Positions 30,459 to 41,377 of a stretch of 64,000 bases of DNA are shown here, one piece after another; position 1 is the stretch's first letter, and every line of letters starts with the position of its first letter. Made by a program: the position numbers and the translations under genes. The notes below the pieces were generated by a model. That model made no database searches, was not told where the DNA came from, and worked only from the letters and a program-made list of their open reading frames with translations. Source of the DNA: an uncultured Pelagibacteraceae bacterium (lineage in GTDB: Bacteria > Pseudomonadota > Alphaproteobacteria > Pelagibacterales > Pelagibacteraceae); contig CACKIQ010000002.1 in NCBI GenBank assembly GCA_902600245.1, forward strand, positions 1 through 64,000. The letters run 5' to 3'.

Positions 30459-31814
30459 TTAATTAAATTCTTTTATCCCTAAGCCTTTTAATTTTCTGTG
30501 CAAAGCACTTCTTTCCATTCCAACAAAATTTGCCGTTTTAGATATGTTCCCATTAAATTTTTTTAATTGAATAGTTAAATACTCCTTTTCAAATTTTTCT
30601 CTAGCCTCTTTTAATGGCACAGATAGGCTATTTTCAGCTAAATGGTCATCAAAATTATTATTTTTTAAAGATTCTTTTATTATAGTTGAAATTTTTTCTT
30701 TTGTGTCTGGTTGCAAAATTGCAATTCTCTCTATTAAATTTCTTAATTCTCTTACATTCCCATGCCAGTTATGGTTTAAGATATAATTATTATTCTCATC
30801 TATTTCTAACTCTTTAATTTGATAATTATCAGATATTTTTTTTGAAAAATATTTTATTAAAAGTGGAATATCACTTATTCTCTGATTTAATGGTTCAATG
30901 TTGATTTCAAAAACGTTTATTCTATGAAACAAATCTTCTCTAAAATTACCAATTTCAATTTCTTTTTTTAAATCTTTATTTGAAGAACAAATTAATCTAA
31001 CATCTACTGTAACATCATTACTTCCATTTACTCTCTTAAATTTTTGATCAGTTAAAACTCTAAGTATTTTAGATTGAATATCTAAAGGAATTTCAGAAAC
31101 TTGATCAATCAAAAGTGTACCTTTATTTGCTTTTTCAAGTGCACCATAAGATATAGATCCATTTTCTTTTTCCTCTCCAAACAATTCAAGCTCATACTTG
31201 TTAAAATCCAATAAAGCGCCATTAAGAATGATAAATGGTTTTTTATTTCTATTAGAAGATTTGTGAATTTTTCTTGCTATCAACTCTTTGCCAGATCCTG
31301 ATGGTCCATTTATAAATACTCTACTTTCAGTAACTGAGATTTTTTTTATCTGATCTAATATATTTAAAATATTTTTACTATTACCGATTAATTCATAAGA
31401 TGAAAATAACTTACTCTCGTATTCTTTATTCTGTTTTTTTAAGTTAAAATTTTCAACAGCTCTTTTTACAAAATTTAATAATCTTTCTTGATCAAATGGT
31501 TTTTCAATAAATTCAAACGCACCATTTTGAAGGGACTTAACTGCCATTTCTATATTTGCATGGCCAGATATAATTATAACTGGGATATCTTTATTTTTAG
31601 ATTTAATATGTGATAAAAGTTTTATTCCATCATTATCGCCTTTATCTAATTTAACATCTAGAATTGCAACATCAGGTAATTTTTTGTCAATCTCAGAAAG
31701 TGCTTGATTATAATTTGCTGCCAATCTAGTTTTATATCCTGAGTCTGTTATAAGCTCATTAATGATATTTCTTATATCAGAATTATCGTCAACTATTAAT
31801 ATTTCTTCGCTCAT
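30459..31814 (-). CDS. ntrX: NtrX-type response regulator with degenerate AAA+ domain
   Basis: Receiver VDDNSDIRNI/AILDVKLD; AAA+ GPSGSGKELIARKIH; C-terminal Fis HTH ISKTANFVGMERSALHRKLK; adjacent ntrY. Confidence 0.9.
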   Translation of the reverse strand: MSEEILIVDDNSDIRNIINELITDSGYKTRLAANYNQALSEIDKKLPDVAILDVKLDKGDNDGIKLLSHIKSKNKDIPVIIISGHANIEMAVKSLQNGAFEFIEKPFDQERLLNFVKRAVENFNLKKQNKEYESKLFSSYELIGNSKNILNILDQIKKISVTESRVFINGPSGSGKELIARKIHKSSNRNKKPFIILNGALLDFNKYELELFGEEKENGSISYGALEKANKGTLLIDQVSEIPLDIQSKILRVLTDQKFKRVNGSNDVTVDVRLICSSNKDLKKEIEIGNFREDLFHRINVFEINIEPLNQRISDIPLLIKYFSKKISDNYQIKELEIDENNNYILNHNWHGNVRELRNLIERIAILQPDTKEKISTIIKESLKNNNFDDHLAENSLSVPLKEAREKFEKEYLTIQLKKFNGNISKTANFVGMERSALHRKLKGLGIKEFN

Positions 31815-31815
31815 C

Positions 31816-33597
31816 TTATTTAGTAAAAAATAATTTTATTTTAGCTCCTTCATTTACTGGAATGAATTCTATTTTACCATCATGGTCATTTATAATTTTA
31901 TTCACTATTGACAAACCTAGTCCAGTTCCATTTTTTTTTGTTGTTATATATGGATTTAAAGAATGCTTTACATTATTTTTAAAGTTGCCAAATCCTATTC
32001 CATTATCTGTAATAACTACTATTATTTGGTTATCAATTTCTTTGAGTTCAATAGTAATTTTTTTACTGAAATTGCTATTATTTTCACTTTTTTGCTGAAT
32101 ACTTTCAATAGAATTTTTAATTATATTTAAAAAAACTCTGCTTATTTGCTCTTTATCACACTCTAAAAAAACTTGCTTCAAATCATTTACAAATACTATA
32201 GCTATAGACTTATCTAGCTCATTTAATAATTTTATATTTTCATTAATCAAAATTACTAAATCGTTTTTTCTTAAAGTTGGTTTTGGCATCCTTGCAAAAT
32301 CAGAAAATTCATTAACAAGTTTTTCAATTTGTTTAATTTGATTATTTATTATTTTTAAATTTTCTTGAAAATTTTCTGAATTTTTAGAGTTCAATTCACT
32401 AGCATATTTACTTTTCAACCTATCTATTGTTAATTGTATGGGCGTTAGTGGGTTTTTTATTTCGTGAGCTAATTTTCTAGCTAAACTTCCCCATGCTTCA
32501 TGTCTTTCATTAATAATCAGTTTTTCTTGTTGGTTTTTAAGTTTTTCAATCATCAAATTAAAATTTCTATTTAATTTTTCTAAATCTTTATCTGTTTTAA
32601 CTTCAGGTACCTTTGCATCAAAATTTCCATCACCTATTGAGGCTGAAGCAGAAATCAAATTGTTTATAGATCTAAAAAATCTTGATGAAAATCTAATAGC
32701 TATAGAAATAGATACAAACAATAAAACACTTACAACAATAATGTAAATTATAGCAAATGAAATCTTGATACCAGTACTTTTTTCCTCCACAGTATAATAA
32801 AAGTTTATAGCTTCTTCAGATTCAGTTAAATATTTCGAGATATCTTTATCCAAATATTTTACAACATATAAAAATCTATCTTCAAAATTTTGCAATCTCA
32901 TTATAGCTGCTGAAATATTTTTAGGCGCATTTATTATTTTTAGTGGCCTGTCGTCATCTAAAACTAAATTAAGAGCTTTATCAACTGGAGGTATATAAAT
33001 CTGATCATCTTTTAAAGATGTAAATAATAATTTCTTACTTAGATTTATGATATGTATTTCATCAACATCCCTTATTAATTTTTGCGTATTAAGAAATCTT
33101 CGATATTCAATCTCATCATCATTTAAAAATTTTTTGCTTTTATTAGTATCAAATGCAATTAAAACTATATCAGATTGAATTTTATTTCTTATCTCATCAA
33201 CATAATTTTTCGCAAGTTCATAAGAGTTGTTAACTACAGTAGTAACTTTTTTATCAAAATATTTTTCTATAGCAAAAGAAAATAAAAATAACGAAAAAAT
33301 AGAAATCAAAACTGATGGTATTAGTGTAAATAAACCAAAATATGTTATATATTTTTTGTTAGAATTTAAACCGTCCTTATCTATATCATTTTTAATTGCA
33401 CTTTTGATTTCTATAAAAATAAAAACAAAAAGTGCTCCAAGAAGAATTATGTCAAGAATTAATAAAATCTGTAAGTTTTGATCTGTTAAATTTATAAAAC
33501 CTTTATCAATAAAAGTTAAAAAGGTTAAAAAACCTATCGATAATGTGATAATAAATAATATTATTAGATATATATTTTTTTTAATAAATTCGTACAT
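31816..33597 (-). CDS. ntrY: NtrY-type sensor histidine kinase
   Basis: HAMP, H-box RKLAHEIKNPLTPIQLTIDRLK, N/G boxes (ITDNGIGF, GTGLGLSIV). Confidence 0.92.
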   Translation of the reverse strand: MYEFIKKNIYLIILFIITLSIGFLTFLTFIDKGFINLTDQNLQILLILDIILLGALFVFIFIEIKSAIKNDIDKDGLNSNKKYITYFGLFTLIPSVLISIFSLFLFSFAIEKYFDKKVTTVVNNSYELAKNYVDEIRNKIQSDIVLIAFDTNKSKKFLNDDEIEYRRFLNTQKLIRDVDEIHIINLSKKLLFTSLKDDQIYIPPVDKALNLVLDDDRPLKIINAPKNISAAIMRLQNFEDRFLYVVKYLDKDISKYLTESEEAINFYYTVEEKSTGIKISFAIIYIIVVSVLLFVSISIAIRFSSRFFRSINNLISASASIGDGNFDAKVPEVKTDKDLEKLNRNFNLMIEKLKNQQEKLIINERHEAWGSLARKLAHEIKNPLTPIQLTIDRLKSKYASELNSKNSENFQENLKIINNQIKQIEKLVNEFSDFARMPKPTLRKNDLVILINENIKLLNELDKSIAIVFVNDLKQVFLECDKEQISRVFLNIIKNSIESIQQKSENNSNFSKKITIELKEIDNQIIVVITDNGIGFGNFKNNVKHSLNPYITTKKNGTGLGLSIVNKIINDHDGKIEFIPVNEGAKIKLFFTK

Positions 33598-33621
33598 TTG
33601 AATATAAAAACTACCATATAA

Positions 33622-34722
33622 ATGAATAATTATTTTATAATACTAGCATCAGGACAAAGCAAAAGATTTAATTCAAAAAAACCAAAGCAATTCAATATTT
33701 ATAAAAACAAGCCTCTTTTTAAACATTCTTTAGAAAAAGCAATAAAATCAAAGCTGTTTAAAAAAATTATATTAGTTGTAAATAATAAAAAAAATATTAA
33801 AGAAAAATTTTCTAAAAATGTATCAATTATAAAAGGTGGTAAAGAAAGATCTGATTCTTCTTTAATAGCCTTAAAATATATAAAAAAATTTAAACCTAAT
33901 AATGTTCTAATTCACGATGCAGCGAGACCAAATTTCACTATAAAGCTTTTAAATATTCTAATTAGATCACTTAAAAACAATAAAGCGGTAATACCTTACA
34001 TAAATTCAAAAGATTCAATTAAATACAAAGTAAAAAACCAACTTTTTAATTTAAATCGAAATAATTTATTTTTAACTCAAACACCACAAGCATTTAAATT
34101 TAAAGATTTATATAATCTTTCAAATCGACAAAAAAATAAAATTACAGATGAAGCAACATTATTTATTGAAAACAACTTAAAAGTTAAATTTACTAAAGGA
34201 GAAAATTTAAATAATAAAATTACATTTAAAGAAGATATCAAAACTAATAAGAGTTATTTTGGCATAGGTTTTGATATTCATAGATTAATAAGAGGTAAAA
34301 AACTTTTTTTAGGTGGTATAAAAATTCCTTATCACTCAGGACTTGAAGGACATTCTGATGGAGATGTTATAATTCATTCAATAATTGATTCTATTCTTGG
34401 GGCAATGAGAAAAAAAGATATAGGTACTTTTTTTCCTGATAATAAAAAAAAATATCAAAATATTAGATCACCCAAAATGCTTAAACCTATTGTTGAAATA
34501 CTAAATAATAATAAATTTTATATAAATAATTTAGATATAAATTTAATATGTGAACAACCAAAAGTTTCAAAGTTTAGAAATAAAATAATAAAATCGTTAT
34601 CTAATTTATTAAATATTGATAAAGAATTAATTAACATAAAAGGTAAAACAGTAGAAAAACTCGGATTAATTGGAAAGGAAAAAGCAATAGCTTGTGAAGT
34701 CATTTGCTCAATTACGCAATGA
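33622..34722 (+). CDS. ispDF: bifunctional IspD/IspF isoprenoid biosynthesis enzyme
   Basis: IspD: ILASGQSKRFNSKKPKQF, IHDAARP; IspF: GFDIHRLI, HSDGDVIIHSIIDSILGA. Confidence 0.95.
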   Translation: MNNYFIILASGQSKRFNSKKPKQFNIYKNKPLFKHSLEKAIKSKLFKKIILVVNNKKNIKEKFSKNVSIIKGGKERSDSSLIALKYIKKFKPNNVLIHDAARPNFTIKLLNILIRSLKNNKAVIPYINSKDSIKYKVKNQLFNLNRNNLFLTQTPQAFKFKDLYNLSNRQKNKITDEATLFIENNLKVKFTKGENLNNKITFKEDIKTNKSYFGIGFDIHRLIRGKKLFLGGIKIPYHSGLEGHSDGDVIIHSIIDSILGAMRKKDIGTFFPDNKKKYQNIRSPKMLKPIVEILNNNKFYINNLDINLICEQPKVSKFRNKIIKSLSNLLNIDKELINIKGKTVEKLGLIGKEKAIACEVICSITQ

Positions 34723-35210
34723 AAAAAATAAATGTTTTAATATCTACTTTCTTTGGTTATGGATATTTAACTAAAATTCCTGGGACTGTAACCTCTGCTG
34801 TAACAGTTTTTTTTATTTATATTGCTTATGAAATTCTAGATTACACAGATCTTAGGTTTTCAATTATTTTTTTTATCCTTTTATTCTTTTATTCATTTTA
34901 TGCTGTAAAAGACTCAGAAACTGAATTTAAAAACAAAGATCCTAGGCAAATAGTAATAGACGAAGTTTTGGGGCAATCCATGCCTTTAATTTTCCTATTG
35001 TATTTAAATCAAACTAATCAAATAAGTATTTACATTGAAATTTATTATATATTATCATTTGTCTTTTTTAGATTTTTTGACATCCTAAAACCTTTTCCAG
35101 TAAGTTATTTTGATAAAAACCATAAGAACTATTTTGGAATAATTATGGATGATATAATGGCAGGGTTATATTCAATGATGTTAATATATTTAATAAGTTT
35201 TAAATTCTAA
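34719..35210 (+). CDS. pgpA: phosphatidylglycerophosphatase A
   Basis: FFGYGYLTKIPGTVTSA, IVIDEVLGQ, FFRFFDILKPFPVS; ATGA overlap with ispDF favours start 34719. Confidence 0.93.
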   Translation: MKKINVLISTFFGYGYLTKIPGTVTSAVTVFFIYIAYEILDYTDLRFSIIFFILLFFYSFYAVKDSETEFKNKDPRQIVIDEVLGQSMPLIFLLYLNQTNQISIYIEIYYILSFVFFRFFDILKPFPVSYFDKNHKNYFGIIMDDIMAGLYSMMLIYLISFKF

Positions 35211-35674
35211 TGAGTATTAAATTAATTCATAAAAAATTAATTAAAAAAAAATTAAATATATCTGTAGCTGAGTCTTGTACTGGTGGATTATTAGCTCATA
35301 ATTTGACTAAATTAGCTAATTCATCAAAGTATTTTCAAATGGGTCTGATCACTTATTCCAATAAAGCTAAAATAAAGATATTACGAGTTAATAAAAATAT
35401 TATTAAAAAAAATGGTGCAGTAAGCCACGAATGTTGTAAGGCAATGGTTCAAAATTTATCTAAAATTTCAAAGAGTAAAATCAATGTTTCAATAACTGGA
35501 ATTGCCGGTCCAGGTGGAGGATCAAAAGAAAAACCTGTTGGTCTTGTTTATATTGGTATCAAAAAAGGTAAAACTTTGCTTATTAAAGAAAATAAATTTA
35601 AATCAAAAAACCGTAATTCGATTCAAAAATCAACAGTCCGTAGTGTAATTAAGATAATAAGTAAAATTATTTAA
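35210..35674 (+). CDS. pncC: CinA C-terminal family nicotinamide-nucleotide amidohydrolase
   Basis: SVAESCTGGLLAHNLT, ITGIAGPGGGSKEKPVGLVYIG. Confidence 0.93.
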   Translation: MSIKLIHKKLIKKKLNISVAESCTGGLLAHNLTKLANSSKYFQMGLITYSNKAKIKILRVNKNIIKKNGAVSHECCKAMVQNLSKISKSKINVSITGIAGPGGGSKEKPVGLVYIGIKKGKTLLIKENKFKSKNRNSIQKSTVRSVIKIISKII

Positions 35675-36122
35675 TACTTTCAGCTCTCTTTTGAAACGCA
35701 TCTGCTATTTTTTCCAAACCAAACTTAAATGATTTGGTCATCAAAATATTTAAAAACTTATTTTCTATTTCAAAATCAATATCAAATATAACCTCGGTTT
35801 TGTGACCATCAGAGTCATTTCCTACCTCTATAAATTTCCAATTATTTTGTAAATGATTTAATGGTCCACCTAAATTAACAACATGAATATGATCATTTTT
35901 TTTATTAAATTTTACATCACTTTTAAATGTATCCTTAAACGGCCCCTTACCTATTGTAAGATCTGCAATTATATTTATTGTATCACCGTTATCACTTCTC
36001 TCATAAACTTTTGAATTATCGCAGAAAGGAATGAATTCTGGGTATTTTTCAATATCTAAAACAAACTCAATAAGTTTATCTTTTCTGTTATCAATTAATC
36101 GCTTAACTGATGCTTTTGGCAT
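35667..36122 (-). CDS. RatA/Coq10-like START-fold protein
   Basis: FVLDIEKYPEFIPFCDNSKVYER; downstream of lipA. Confidence 0.85.
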   Translation of the reverse strand: MPKASVKRLIDNRKDKLIEFVLDIEKYPEFIPFCDNSKVYERSDNGDTINIIADLTIGKGPFKDTFKSDVKFNKKNDHIHVVNLGGPLNHLQNNWKFIEVGNDSDGHKTEVIFDIDFEIENKFLNILMTKSFKFGLEKIADAFQKRAESIK

Positions 36123-37045
36123 TAATTTTTTTTTAATCGGTTTTGTTGAAGTTTCGTAAAATCTTCATCTGCATGATATGAAGATCTAGTTAAAGGGGAT
36201 GAGGAAACTAACAAAAATCCTTTAGCTTTTGCAATCGTTCCTAAGACTTCAAATTCTTGTGGTGTGTAATATCTGTCTAATGGATAATGTTTTGTAGATG
36301 GTTGTAAGTATTGACCGATAGTTATAAAATCAACATCGGCTGCTCTTAAATCATCCATGACTTGTAAAATTTCGTCTCTAGTTTCACCTAAACCAACCAT
36401 TATTCCTGATTTAGTAAAAATATTTTTGTTTACATTTTTTGCGTTTTTCAAAAGTTCTAATGATGCAAAATATCTAGACCCTGGTCTGACTTTTAAATAA
36501 AGACTGGGGACAGTTTCAATATTATGATTAAAAACATCTGGATTAGCATCTAAAACTTTTTTATACGCCGCTCCTTTTCTTAAAAAGTCAGGTGTAAGGA
36601 CTTCAATAGTAGTATTAGGATTTGATTTTCTAGTTTGATTAATTACTTCAAAAAAATGTTCTGATCCACCATCATCTAAATCGTCTCTGTCCACTGAGGT
36701 AATTACAACATGTTTTAAATTTAATTTTTTTACTGCTTCTGCAATTTTAACGGGTTCAAGTTTATCCAATTTTCCTGGTACACCGGTTTTAACATCACAA
36801 AAAGCACAAGCTCTTGTACAAGTGTCTCCCATTATCATAAAGGTTGCATGTCTCTTGCTCCAACACTCAGTTATATTTGGACAGTTTGCTTCCTGACAAA
36901 CAGTCACGAGATTATTATTATTCACTATAGTTTTGGTTAAGAAGAATTCCTTACTATTTGTAAGTTTTGATCTAATCCACTCGGGTTTTTTTTTAATTGG
37001 ATTAACTGGTTTTTTTTCTTTTTCTGGATGTCTACTTTTAATCAT
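36122..37045 (-). CDS. lipA: lipoyl synthase
   Basis: [29 protein letters not shown] radical SAM motifs. Confidence 0.97.
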   Translation of the reverse strand: MIKSRHPEKEKKPVNPIKKKPEWIRSKLTNSKEFFLTKTIVNNNNLVTVCQEANCPNITECWSKRHATFMIMGDTCTRACAFCDVKTGVPGKLDKLEPVKIAEAVKKLNLKHVVITSVDRDDLDDGGSEHFFEVINQTRKSNPNTTIEVLTPDFLRKGAAYKKVLDANPDVFNHNIETVPSLYLKVRPGSRYFASLELLKNAKNVNKNIFTKSGIMVGLGETRDEILQVMDDLRAADVDFITIGQYLQPSTKHYPLDRYYTPQEFEVLGTIAKAKGFLLVSSSPLTRSSYHADEDFTKLQQNRLKKN

Positions 37046-37334
37046 TTTTAATTATATAAATTATCTCATCTTTTCTACCAAACAAAAAACGTTTTCTAAT
37101 TAAAGTCTCAATATAATCAAGATCTAAATTTGTACTTAGAAGTGAATTTTTATGATCTATATCTTCTATTTTACTAATTAGGGTTAATTTCTCATTTTTC
37201 AAGTTGGACAAAAGTTCCTTTTTTTCAATATATGAAAAAAGACCTCTTTCTCCAGACACTAAATTAAAACTTAAATAGAAAATAAGAAAAAGAGATATTA
37301 ATAAAAAATAATTTCTTTTTATTAATCGAAGCAT
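37038..37334 (-). CDS. ftsB: septum formation initiator family protein (FtsB/DivIC-like)
   Basis: 98 aa, N-terminal TM, coiled coil, downstream of eno. Confidence 0.7.
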   Translation of the reverse strand: MLRLIKRNYFLLISLFLIFYLSFNLVSGERGLFSYIEKKELLSNLKNEKLTLISKIEDIDHKNSLLSTNLDLDYIETLIRKRFLFGRKDEIIYIIKND

Positions 37335-38590
37335 TAATTGATCTTATTCATCCTCGCTTTTTTTCCAAGTTCTTCTTCAATACGGATTAATTGATTATAT
37401 TTTGCAACCCTTTCAGATCTAGCCAAAGATCCTGTTTTAATTTGATTTGAATTAGTGCCTACTGCTAAATCAGCAATAAACGTATCCTCACTATCACCTG
37501 ACCGGTGAGATATAATTGTTTTATATCCAATTGTTTGAGCAAATTTAATTACATCTAACGTTTCTGAAACAGTGCCAATTTGATTTAGCTTGATCAAGAT
37601 AGAATTTGAAGAAATATTTAAGAAACCTTTCTTCAATCTTTCAAGATTTGTTACATACAAATCATCTCCAACAATCTGAACTTTTTTTATTGATTTCATT
37701 AATTTATTCCATGCTAACCAATCATTTTCAGCAAATGGATCTTCAATAGATTTAATTTTATATTTTTTTATAATTTTTTGATATTCTTTAATAGATTTAT
37801 CTACTGAAATATAACTTTTAGAATGAATAGAGTATTTGTTTTTTTTATATAATTCATTAGCAGCCACATCAAGACAAATAGAAACATCTTTACCATTAAC
37901 AAATCCTGATTTTTTAATTGCACTAACAATTAAATCTAAAGCTTGATTATTACTACTGATCATGGGTGCAAACCCACCTTCATCACCTACTGAAGTTGAT
38001 AATCCTTTATCTTTAATTAATTTACTTAAGTTTTTAATGACAACAAAACAAATCCGCATTGCCTCAGAAAAACTTTTTGCACGATCAGGCCTGATCATAA
38101 ATTCTTGAATTCTAAGACCATTATTTGCATGTGCTCCACCATTAATTATGTTCATTAATGGATAAGGTAATTGGAAGTTATTTTTTTGAGAAAAAGTTTT
38201 ATACAAAGGTAATTTTTTTGCTTTTGCAGACAATTTTTTAACAGCCATAGAAACTGCTAACATCGCATTAGCTCCTAAGTTAGTTTTTTGTCTTGTACTA
38301 TCTAAATTAATTAACAAAGCATCAATTCTTTCTTGATTGTGAATACTTTGTCCTTTTAATTTTTTTGAAATCTTTGTGTTAACTAAGTTTACTGCATTTA
38401 AAACACTTTTTCCTAAATAACGTTTATTATTTTTATCTCTTTTTTCAAAAGCTTCAAAAGTTCCTGTGGAAGCACCTGACGGACAAATAGCAGATGCGCT
38501 ATTATTTTTAATATAAACCTCTGCTTCTACTGTTGGATTTCCTCGACTGTCAAAAACTTGACGTGCTTTTACTTTTAAAATTTTACTCAC
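37334..38590 (-). CDS. eno: enolase
   Basis: ARQVFDSRGNPTVEAEV, SGASTGTFEA, SHRSGDSEDTFIADLAVG. Confidence 0.97.
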   Translation of the reverse strand: MSKILKVKARQVFDSRGNPTVEAEVYIKNNSASAICPSGASTGTFEAFEKRDKNNKRYLGKSVLNAVNLVNTKISKKLKGQSIHNQERIDALLINLDSTRQKTNLGANAMLAVSMAVKKLSAKAKKLPLYKTFSQKNNFQLPYPLMNIINGGAHANNGLRIQEFMIRPDRAKSFSEAMRICFVVIKNLSKLIKDKGLSTSVGDEGGFAPMISSNNQALDLIVSAIKKSGFVNGKDVSICLDVAANELYKKNKYSIHSKSYISVDKSIKEYQKIIKKYKIKSIEDPFAENDWLAWNKLMKSIKKVQIVGDDLYVTNLERLKKGFLNISSNSILIKLNQIGTVSETLDVIKFAQTIGYKTIISHRSGDSEDTFIADLAVGTNSNQIKTGSLARSERVAKYNQLIRIEEELGKKARMNKIN

Positions 38591-39414
38591 TATTTTTTAA
38601 TTAGATTATCTATATCGTGTAATTGTTTTAATAGATTCTCTAATTTATTCAATGGTACCATGTTTGGTCCATCTGATGGAGCATTATCAGGATCTTGATG
38701 TGTTTCAATAAATACACCTGCAACTCCAACCGCTACTGCAGCTCTTGCTAAATATTCAACAAATTCTCTTTGACCACCAGAGGATTCACCTTGGCCACCT
38801 GGTTGTTGAACAGAATGAGTGGCATCGAAAATTACTGGATAACCATTCTTTGCCATTATAGGTAACGATCTCATGTCAGAGACTAAAGTGTTGTATCCAA
38901 AACTTGCACCTCTTTCTGTGACTAGGATGTTTTTATTTCCTGAGTCTGAAATTTTTTTAGTTACATTCACCATATCCCAAGGTGCTAGGAACTGACCTTT
39001 TTTTACATTAATAATTTTATTTGTTTTAGCCGCAGCAATTAATAAGTCTGTTTGTCGACATAGAAAAGCTGGAATTTGTAAAACATCAACATGTTTTGAA
39101 ACAATTTCACATTGTTCAGCATTATGAATGTCTGTTAAAATAGGGACATTCAATTCCTTTTTAATTTTATCAAATACAGGAAGTGATGCATCTAACCCTG
39201 CTCCCCTTTTGCCTTTTAAACTAGTTCTGTTCGCTTTATCAAATGAAGTTTTGTAAATAAATCCAAGGCCAAATTTCGAAGTAATTTCCTTGATTTTTCC
39301 AGCCATATCTAGCGCATGTTGTTCCGTCTCTAACTGACATGGACCTGCAATAATACAAATCTTATTGTTGTTTGAAATTTCTATATTTTCACAATTTACT
39401 TTAAACGCACTCAT
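38590..39414 (-). CDS. kdsA: 3-deoxy-8-phosphooctulonate synthase
   Basis: [36 protein letters not shown]. Confidence 0.96.
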   Translation of the reverse strand: MSAFKVNCENIEISNNNKICIIAGPCQLETEQHALDMAGKIKEITSKFGLGFIYKTSFDKANRTSLKGKRGAGLDASLPVFDKIKKELNVPILTDIHNAEQCEIVSKHVDVLQIPAFLCRQTDLLIAAAKTNKIINVKKGQFLAPWDMVNVTKKISDSGNKNILVTERGASFGYNTLVSDMRSLPIMAKNGYPVIFDATHSVQQPGGQGESSGGQREFVEYLARAAVAVGVAGVFIETHQDPDNAPSDGPNMVPLNKLENLLKQLHDIDNLIKK

Positions 39415-41027
39415 CTATGATTTTTTGCTGCTTTGATAAAAGAATAGAATAAAGGATGTGGGTTCAAAGGTCTAGATTTAAATTCAGGATGGAACTGAAC
39501 TCCTATAAACCAAGGATGATTTTTAAGTTCTATTATCTCTGGAAGCTCATGATCTGGAGATAAACCTGAAAATATTAATCCTTTCTTCTCAAATTTTTCT
39601 TTATATGAAATATCCACTTCATATCTATGTCTATGTCTCTCTTTGATTAATCTAGATTTATAAATATCTCTAATTTTAGATTTATGTTTTAAAATTGCAT
39701 CATAAGAACCAAGTCTCATGGTGCCCCCCAAGTCTTTATCTGTTCCTTTAACTTTTCTACCACTCTTCTCCCATTCATGCATCAAGCCAATAATATGAAC
39801 ACCCCCTTTATCAAACTCAGAAGAAGTTGCCTTTTTAATCTTTAATTGATTTCTAGCAAATTCAATTATTGCCATTTGCATTCCATAACAAATTCCAAGG
39901 AATGGAATTTTATTTATTCTTGCATACCTTATCGCTTCAATTTTACCCTCAGTTCCTCTTTTACCAAATCCACCTGGAATTAGAATTCCTGAAACATTTT
40001 TAAGTTTATTTTTTATTTCTGAAACTTTTAATTTTTCAGAATCTATTCTTACCAAATTAACTTTAAGATTATTGGATATTCCTCCATGAGTAAGTGCTTC
40101 ATCTAAAGATTTATAAGCATCCTTTAATTCAACATATTTTCCAATAATTGCAATATTAACATATCTTTTAGTATTAAGAGTAATTTTAGTTATTTTTTTC
40201 CAAGGATTCAAATTTGCAGGTTTTTTTGATTTTAATTTAAAATAATTTAAAACTTGAATATCTAATTTTTGATTAAAAAAACTTATCGGTGCTTCATAAA
40301 TAGTTTTAACATCAACAGTTTCAATTACATTTTTAATATCAACATTACAAAACAAAGATATTTTTTTTCTATGGTCTAAAGGAATAGGTCTTTCTGATCT
40401 ACAAATAATAATATCAGGTTGAATACCAATGCTTCTTAATTCTTTAACTGAGTGTTGGGTTGGTTTTGTTTTTATTTCATCCGATGCTTTTAAATAAGGA
40501 ACTAAAGTTAAATGAATAAATAATGCATTTTTTTTACCAATATCATTGGTAAATTGTCTTATCGCTTCTACAAATGGTAAACTTTCTATGTCCCCTACTA
40601 TTCCTCCTATTTCACAAATTACAAAATCTTCTTTAGATGTATCGTGTTTTATAAATTCTTTAATTCTATCCGTAATATGTGGAATAACTTGAACAGTTTT
40701 ACCTAAATACTGACCTTTTCTTTCTTTTCTAAGAACATCGCTATAAATTTTTCCAGTTGTAATGTTATCTGTTTTTTTTGCAGTAACACCTGAAAATCTT
40801 TCATAGTGGCCTAGATCTAAATCTGTTTCAGCCCCATCATCGGTTACAAAAACTTCTCCATGCTGAAACGGACTCATTGTTCCAGGATCCACATTTAAAT
40901 AAGGATCTAATTTTCTTAAACGAACTTTGTAACCTCTTGATTGTAATAAATATGCTAAAGATGCTGAAGAGAGACCTTTACCAAGAGAAGAAACCACGCC
41001 GCCAGTGACAAATATATATCGCGCCAT
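39411..41027 (-). CDS. pyrG: CTP synthase
   Basis: [49 protein letters not shown]. Confidence 0.97.
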   Translation of the reverse strand: MARYIFVTGGVVSSLGKGLSSASLAYLLQSRGYKVRLRKLDPYLNVDPGTMSPFQHGEVFVTDDGAETDLDLGHYERFSGVTAKKTDNITTGKIYSDVLRKERKGQYLGKTVQVIPHITDRIKEFIKHDTSKEDFVICEIGGIVGDIESLPFVEAIRQFTNDIGKKNALFIHLTLVPYLKASDEIKTKPTQHSVKELRSIGIQPDIIICRSERPIPLDHRKKISLFCNVDIKNVIETVDVKTIYEAPISFFNQKLDIQVLNYFKLKSKKPANLNPWKKITKITLNTKRYVNIAIIGKYVELKDAYKSLDEALTHGGISNNLKVNLVRIDSEKLKVSEIKNKLKNVSGILIPGGFGKRGTEGKIEAIRYARINKIPFLGICYGMQMAIIEFARNQLKIKKATSSEFDKGGVHIIGLMHEWEKSGRKVKGTDKDLGGTMRLGSYDAILKHKSKIRDIYKSRLIKERHRHRYEVDISYKEKFEKKGLIFSGLSPDHELPEIIELKNHPWFIGVQFHPEFKSRPLNPHPLFYSFIKAAKNHR

Positions 41028-41071
41028 GGAAGTATCTTATAGCGAATAAAAAATGAATTGAAAAGATTTAA

Positions 41072-41371
41072 TTAATTATTTTCTGGAATTGAAGGTGTAT
41101 CCTCAGTTTTTTCCTCAACTGTATCCAATACCGACCCCGTAGGAGTAAGTTCTGCTCTAGAAATAATTGTTAGAGCTAAACTACAAATTATAAATAGTAT
41201 TGCCACGATTGCAGTGGCTTTTGTCATGAAGCTACCTGCTGATCTAGAGAGCATAAAATTTTCTTGCGAAACTCCAATACCAAGAGCACCTCCTTCTGAT
41301 TTTTGCAATAAAACCAAAAGAACCAAAATAACTGCAAGTATGATGTTGATTACTAATAATAAAGTTTCCAT
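41072..41371 (-). CDS. secG: preprotein translocase SecG subunit
   Basis: LVLLQKSEGGALGIG; two TMs. Confidence 0.93.
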   Translation of the reverse strand: METLLLVINIILAVILVLLVLLQKSEGGALGIGVSQENFMLSRSAGSFMTKATAIVAILFIICSLALTIISRAELTPTGSVLDTVEEKTEDTPSIPENN

Positions 41372-41377
41372 GTGGGT

